Shown here piece after piece: positions 59,702 through 64,000 of a stretch of 64,000 bases of DNA. The stretch comes from Opisthocomus hoazin (Eukaryota; Chordata; Aves; Opisthocomiformes; Opisthocomidae): the NCBI RefSeq assembly GCF_030867145.1, contig NC_134442.1, forward strand, positions 7,269,001-7,333,000, in the 5' to 3' direction. A program made the position numbers and the translations under genes. Each line of letters begins with the position of its first letter. The first letter of the stretch is position 1. The notes below the pieces were generated by a model. It saw only the letters and a list, made by a program, of their open reading frames with translations, did not search any database and was not told the DNA's origin.

Positions 59702-61202
59702 GGCCGCTCTCCCCTCCGCCGGTGCCTGCCCTGCTCCCAGGCGATGTGGTGATGAACTCCACAGGGTGGGCTGGGTGCTCGCGGTGACCCTGTGGGCACG
59801 GCAGAGCAGGGAGCTTCGGCTGGGGAGGCAGTGGCAGCCATCGCCCCGTCCAACCGCCCGCCCTGCAGGGCTGGCCCGGCCTGACAGCAGAGCATGGAGG
59901 GCACTGCCCAAAGGGCTCCTGGGCACGGACAGGCCGGGGGCACCGACCGCCTCTCAGGCAGCCTGTCCCAGCGCCCGGCCGCCCTCTCGGTGCAGAAACG
60001 GATCCTTGAGCCCAGCTGAACCTGCCCTGACGCAGCTCTGAGCCGTTCCCACGCATCCTGTCCCTGGACCCCAGCAGCAGAGCTCAGCACCTCCCTCTCA
60101 CGTCCCCTCCTGGGGAAGCTGTGGAGAGCGGTGAAGTGGGACAGGGAAATACGCGGCTGTGGGCAAGAACAGACAGGTTGGGGCCCCAAAAATGAGGATT
60201 TTGGCCCGGAAAATGAGGCTTTGCAGGTGAGGACTCTGGACTGAGGCACAGGGAACCTTCCCCCGGCTCAGGGCAAGGCTGCGCCAGCCCAGAGCACGCA
60301 GGAGGTGGCCACCTCTGCACCGCGGCACGAGTGGCGACTCGCCGGCTTGGCAGGGCGCGGGGCCTTTCCATGCCCGGGGGTGTCTGGGGAGGGGGCAGGC
60401 TGCCTAAAGCGTCTCCCCTCCTCCTCCCCTCCAGGTCTCTGTGCTCCAGCGGGGCAGCTGGGGCTCTGCTGTAAGGACACCCGGGGTCAGCGTGCGCTGT
60501 GCTGCCTTGGGCTGCTGGGAAGGGATGGCATTGGGATGCTCCCCGGGCAACCCTGCTTCCCCCGGGGGCTGCCATTTCCCATTTTCCCACCCAGCTGCCA
60601 GGCAGCCATGCTGCTGTCGGAGGGGCAGGCTCTGCTCCAGGCCCCGGCTGGGGTGAGGCTGACACTGCCCTACCAAAGCCCTCCTGCTACACAGCTGTGG
60701 GATTCTGGGAGAAGGTGAGCACACAGGGTGTGTGCAAAGCAGTAACATTTGAGCACCTGCTTCTTGTCAGCATCCACACCTTCCCGAGCTCACACTCCTT
60801 CTGTCTCCTCCTCTGGTGATATTTCCACATTTCTTCTCTCAGTCTAGGTTTCTCCTGGAGAAGAGAGGTTGTACAATATGTTGGAAATACCTGTGGTCGC
60901 GCCACCCCTACACAAAGAAAAACTTTTTCTTCACGATTCAGGAGCTTAGCCCAGACGTATCAAGCACATTACCCAGGACTAGGAGCCAGGAGATTCCAGA
61001 AGCTGAGTTTCAGCTCTAGAGAAGAGTTGTTTTGTGATCTGGGATGACCCCACCTTCCTCCATCACTTTCTCTGTTGGCCAAATGACCAGTGAAACGCCG
61101 GCCTGCCTGAGGTGAAGCTGAAGGACTTGTTTCTCTTGGTAAGGGCTTGGGCTGGCAGAAGTCACTCTGTGCCTGCCAAACAAGTCCCTTTTGGGAACTC
61201 AC

Positions 61203-62002
61203 CTCTTGCAGTCGTGGAACCCCAGCCACTGACGTAGCAGCTTCTCAGCTGCGACACTCTCAGCCAGGCGTCGGGCACACAGGCAAGCTGCACGTAGTAG
61301 CCGCACAGGACAGGCTGGTCCAATTCCAGCAAGGCAATGTCGTTCCTCTGCGTGATGTTGTAGTAGTGCTCGTGAACCAGTAGCCGCTTAATAGTGCGCA
61401 CTTGGGTCTCAGGGCCCAGCTGAGTCAAGTGGCTGGCCCCGATCACCACGTGCCACATGGTGATGTGCCTGCAAGGCAGGTGGAGAGAGGGGTCAGAGGG
61501 AGCGCAGCCACGTGCTGCAAGCAGCCCAGCAGTTGCCTGCCTTCTGCTGCACAGGGCAGAGAGGAAGGCAGCGCTACGGAGGGTGCGACTGCCCTAGCAC
61601 GCCTTGGGCACAAGGAGTGTCGGGCGGGAGGCTGCTAGGAAGCCGTGGCGTGAGCCCAGCCCTCTCGCGAGCAGTCTCTCAGCTGGGCTTGGCAGTGCCC
61701 AGGCACTGGGCGTGCTGCAGGGAAGCGGGATGGCGCTAGCACGTGCTGCTGTGGAGCGGGCACGTGCTAGTGCTGTGGGGCTGTTCCCTGGTCCTCCTTA
61801 CCCGGGCGTGATGAAGCAGTGGGCTGCTGTCAGCACCCACTGTGGGCTGATGAGCGACCCTCCGCAGACATGCGCCATGCCTCCTATGATGGGCTTCTGG
61901 ATGCTGACGATCCAGGGCCAGGCCCCTAGCTGGGCATCGGTGCCACCCACGACGCGTGACATGCCGTAGTAAGAATCCATGGGCCGGTGCCCGCAGGTCC
62001 CT
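61203..62002 (-). pseudogene. ACR: Acrosin-like fragment, exons 61802-62002 and 61203-61468 (U6)
   Basis: Val of HRPVDS is Met (GTG to ATG at 61978-61980). This creates an internal ATG but not a credible start, since it lies after the conserved TCG. Otherwise as U1, including the TCG Ser codon. Confidence 0.8.
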
Positions 62003-62511
62003 CTGTAAGCAGAAACTGATGAATGTCCTGCTCGGTGGCTTGCTGCTGTTCAGGCTGCAGGTCAGCCCCCTTCCCCCCCACCAGGCGCTGCATGGACAGC
62101 AGGGCCGCGGAACCCTGTGGGGCATGCGTCCATCTACCCCTGTTTGTGCTTCAGCCCCGTAGGTGAGTTGTGCCAGCGGCCTGGCTGCTGGCAAGGAACT
62201 GAGGCTCCCACATGGCGTTTGGGAAGCTTTGGTGTGGCACAGATGGAGCACGCTCCACGCTGGCTCTGTCATTGCCAAGGGACGGGGTGGGGGTGGCGCT
62301 TGGTCATTCTCGAGTGTTTAGTTTTCTAAGGTATTTTGTTTTATAATATGTTGCATGTAGATTACTGTATGTAGAGTATGCATTGCTCTGTACAGTACGT
62401 ATTGTGTAGTTTTTATTGTTTTGCAGCCATTGTGGGTATTGTGGGTATGGTAGGTATGGGACTGCGCTATACAGTTTATTATTGTCTGTATTATATTGTA
62501 CCCCGAACGGG

Positions 62512-63061
62512 AGCGACCTTTTCCAGAACCACCCAATGCTCCTGCAGACCATGCAGCCCTGGGTCCAGCAGGAGCTGGTGCAGATCTTTGACAACAGGGG
62601 GTTGGAGGCAGCCATGGTGGAAGACACCATCATGGCCATGTTGACCAAGATGCCCCCGACCCCGCTGCCTCCTGAGGAGGGTCTCTGCCTCCCCCGGCAG
62701 CCCTGCGAGATCCGGCACGGACGAGCTCCTCGGCACCTCATGCGCCACTGTTGGTGGGCACCTGGCAGCTGCCCCGCTGCTCCCGCTGCCATCCCCACGG
62801 AGCAAGAAGAGCCCCAGGAGGAGCCTGGGGAGGCTGTGCCCAGGCCCTCCACTACCAGCTGGGGCAGGGAACGCCCCCGGGGGGCCACGGCCACCCCCAA
62901 AGAGGAGCACCAGCAGCTCCGAGGACTCTCCAGCCAACAAGAGGCCAGCACCACACCAGGGACCCTGGAGGGGCCCTCGCCAGACGGCCGAACCAGGACT
63001 GGGCCACCAGCTGCAGCACACGCTGGCCCTCAAGGGCTCCCAGATCCCATTAGCCAAATAA
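62512..63061 (+). pseudogene. Topors-like fragment, frameshifted, ATG lost (U6)
   Basis: GGGATGGACC reads GGGAGCGACC, so the Met that opens the other copies is Ser. QELVQ as in U3; an Arg-to-His change at about 62746. The shifted frame ends TAA 63059-63061. Confidence 0.6.
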
Positions 63062-63576
63062 AAGAATCGCATGCAAATGACAGAAAAAGTCTCAGTGTTA
63101 CCAACAGCGCAGATGGCTTTGCTGTCCTCACCCTTTTTAGCTTTTCTTTTACAGGGAGGGGTGGGATGTGAACGCTGAGGGGTCCTTCTGCGCGTGCCAG
63201 GCACTATTTTGTTGTTCTCCCCCAAGGCAAGTGCTGCCCAGCTCCAGGCCTGCAGCTCTGCACTGGTCCCGGGGCAGATGTCTCCAGCCCGGGGGTCTCC
63301 AGGGCCAGCCCGTGCCCCATCGCTCAGCACCCCACGCCTGTCCCCCTCTTCCCGCACCCTCTGCCCCCACGTCTCGGGGCGCTGCTCCCCGACCAGCCTG
63401 CACTGCTGGGCGCAGCCTCGCGACGGTGGCACCCAAAACCCTGCTCCTGCACAGAGTCACGACGTGGTGCTGCTCTCTGCACCAGCCCAGGGTCGCACCC
63501 TGCCCCAGCAGAGCCCCAACAAGTGCAGCCAGGGGAAGCGCAGAGTCCTGGCCCTGGGGAGGTCACTACCAATAGA

Positions 63577-64000
63577 GCTTTGGATCCTAAAAAGATGCTT
63601 TCTGCTCTGAAAGTGAGGGTTTAAACCCTAACAAGGGAACGGTGTGCCCTAAGAAAGTCTATGGCTAATAAAAGACAGCTTTGGACCCAAAAAAATGAGG
63701 ATTTCCGCCCTGCAAATAAGGCTCTGGGATCTAAAATGGATGGAGAGTGTCTACAAATGACGCTTTGGGCCCTGCAAAGGAGGGGAACCTCTTGGTTCCT
63801 CTGTTGCCCCATAAAACGAAACATTCCAGTGCAGGCCTAGAGCTGTAAGAGGGGTTTGGCCCTAGAAGTGAGACTTTGGACTCTCCAAAAAAGAGTTTGG
63901 GCCTGAAGCATGGGGCGTTGGGATGTGAAAATAAGGCTTTGGAAATGAAAATGAGATGCTGAACCCTCAAATCAGGACTTTTGCCCTCACATGATGTTTT
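63577..64000. repeat. 21-bp minisatellite M1, cut by window end (U6)
   Basis: Colinear with U5 up to the last base of the window. Confidence 0.8.

Larger units (their letters stand above)
58624..64000. repeat. Amplicon unit U6, truncated by window end
   Basis: Ends inside M1. Acrosin exons lie 135 bases nearer the unit start than in U5 because one VNTR unit is missing. Gene-free stretches: 58682-59391, 59702-61202, 63238-63576. Confidence 0.92.

Overview
Kind of genome. This is eukaryotic, almost certainly bird and probably passerine, nuclear DNA. It has intron-containing acrosin-type protease exons, a fragment resembling the multicopy Topors-like E3 ligase family of passerines, a short stretch resembling a CR1 retrotransposon tail, and gammaretrovirus-like proviruses. 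No bacterial or phage feature is present. The species attribution rests on family recall, not on a search.

Layout. The window is one head-to-tail tandem array. The base unit (called U) is 7,623 bp in its standard form. It starts at 908 (U1), 13886 (U2), 28718 (U3), 42834 (U4), 51001 (U5) and 58624 (U6, cut by the window end). Each unit reads left to right: GC-rich sequence; a 136-bp VNTR full of CCAAT boxes; unrecognised GC-rich sequence; two minus-strand exons of an acrosin-like protease; a 1,146-bp segment with a plus-strand Topors-like pseudogene (absent from U1); GC-rich sequence; a degenerate 21-bp minisatellite (M1); a GC-rich spacer; and a second block of the same minisatellite (M2) that runs over the unit boundary. 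Length differences are fully explained by a few indels: 5 bp lost in U2 and U3, 544 bp (four VNTR units) gained in U4, 135 bp lost in U6, and 1,146 bp missing from U1.

Proviruses. A roughly 6.5-kb gammaretrovirus-like ERV sits in M2 at exactly the same base in front of U1 (E0, 1-907, partial), U2 (E1, 7390-13885), U3 (E2, 21508-28717) and U4 (E3, 36340-42833), always flanked by GGGT. The U4/U5 and U5/U6 junctions keep the empty site. All copies are dead: gag is a stub, pol has lost the RT active-site box and is frameshifted, and env is frameshifted and missing most of TM. E2 contains a 200-N gap with a 503-bp exact duplication across it, which looks like an unmerged contig overlap.

How the parts relate. 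Nothing here is an intact protein-coding gene by my reading. The main biological interest is the amplicon: one ERV insertion, then copying with and without the ERV, exchange among ERV copies and LTRs, an expanding CCAAT-box VNTR, and protease exons lying antisense to the LTR transcription direction.
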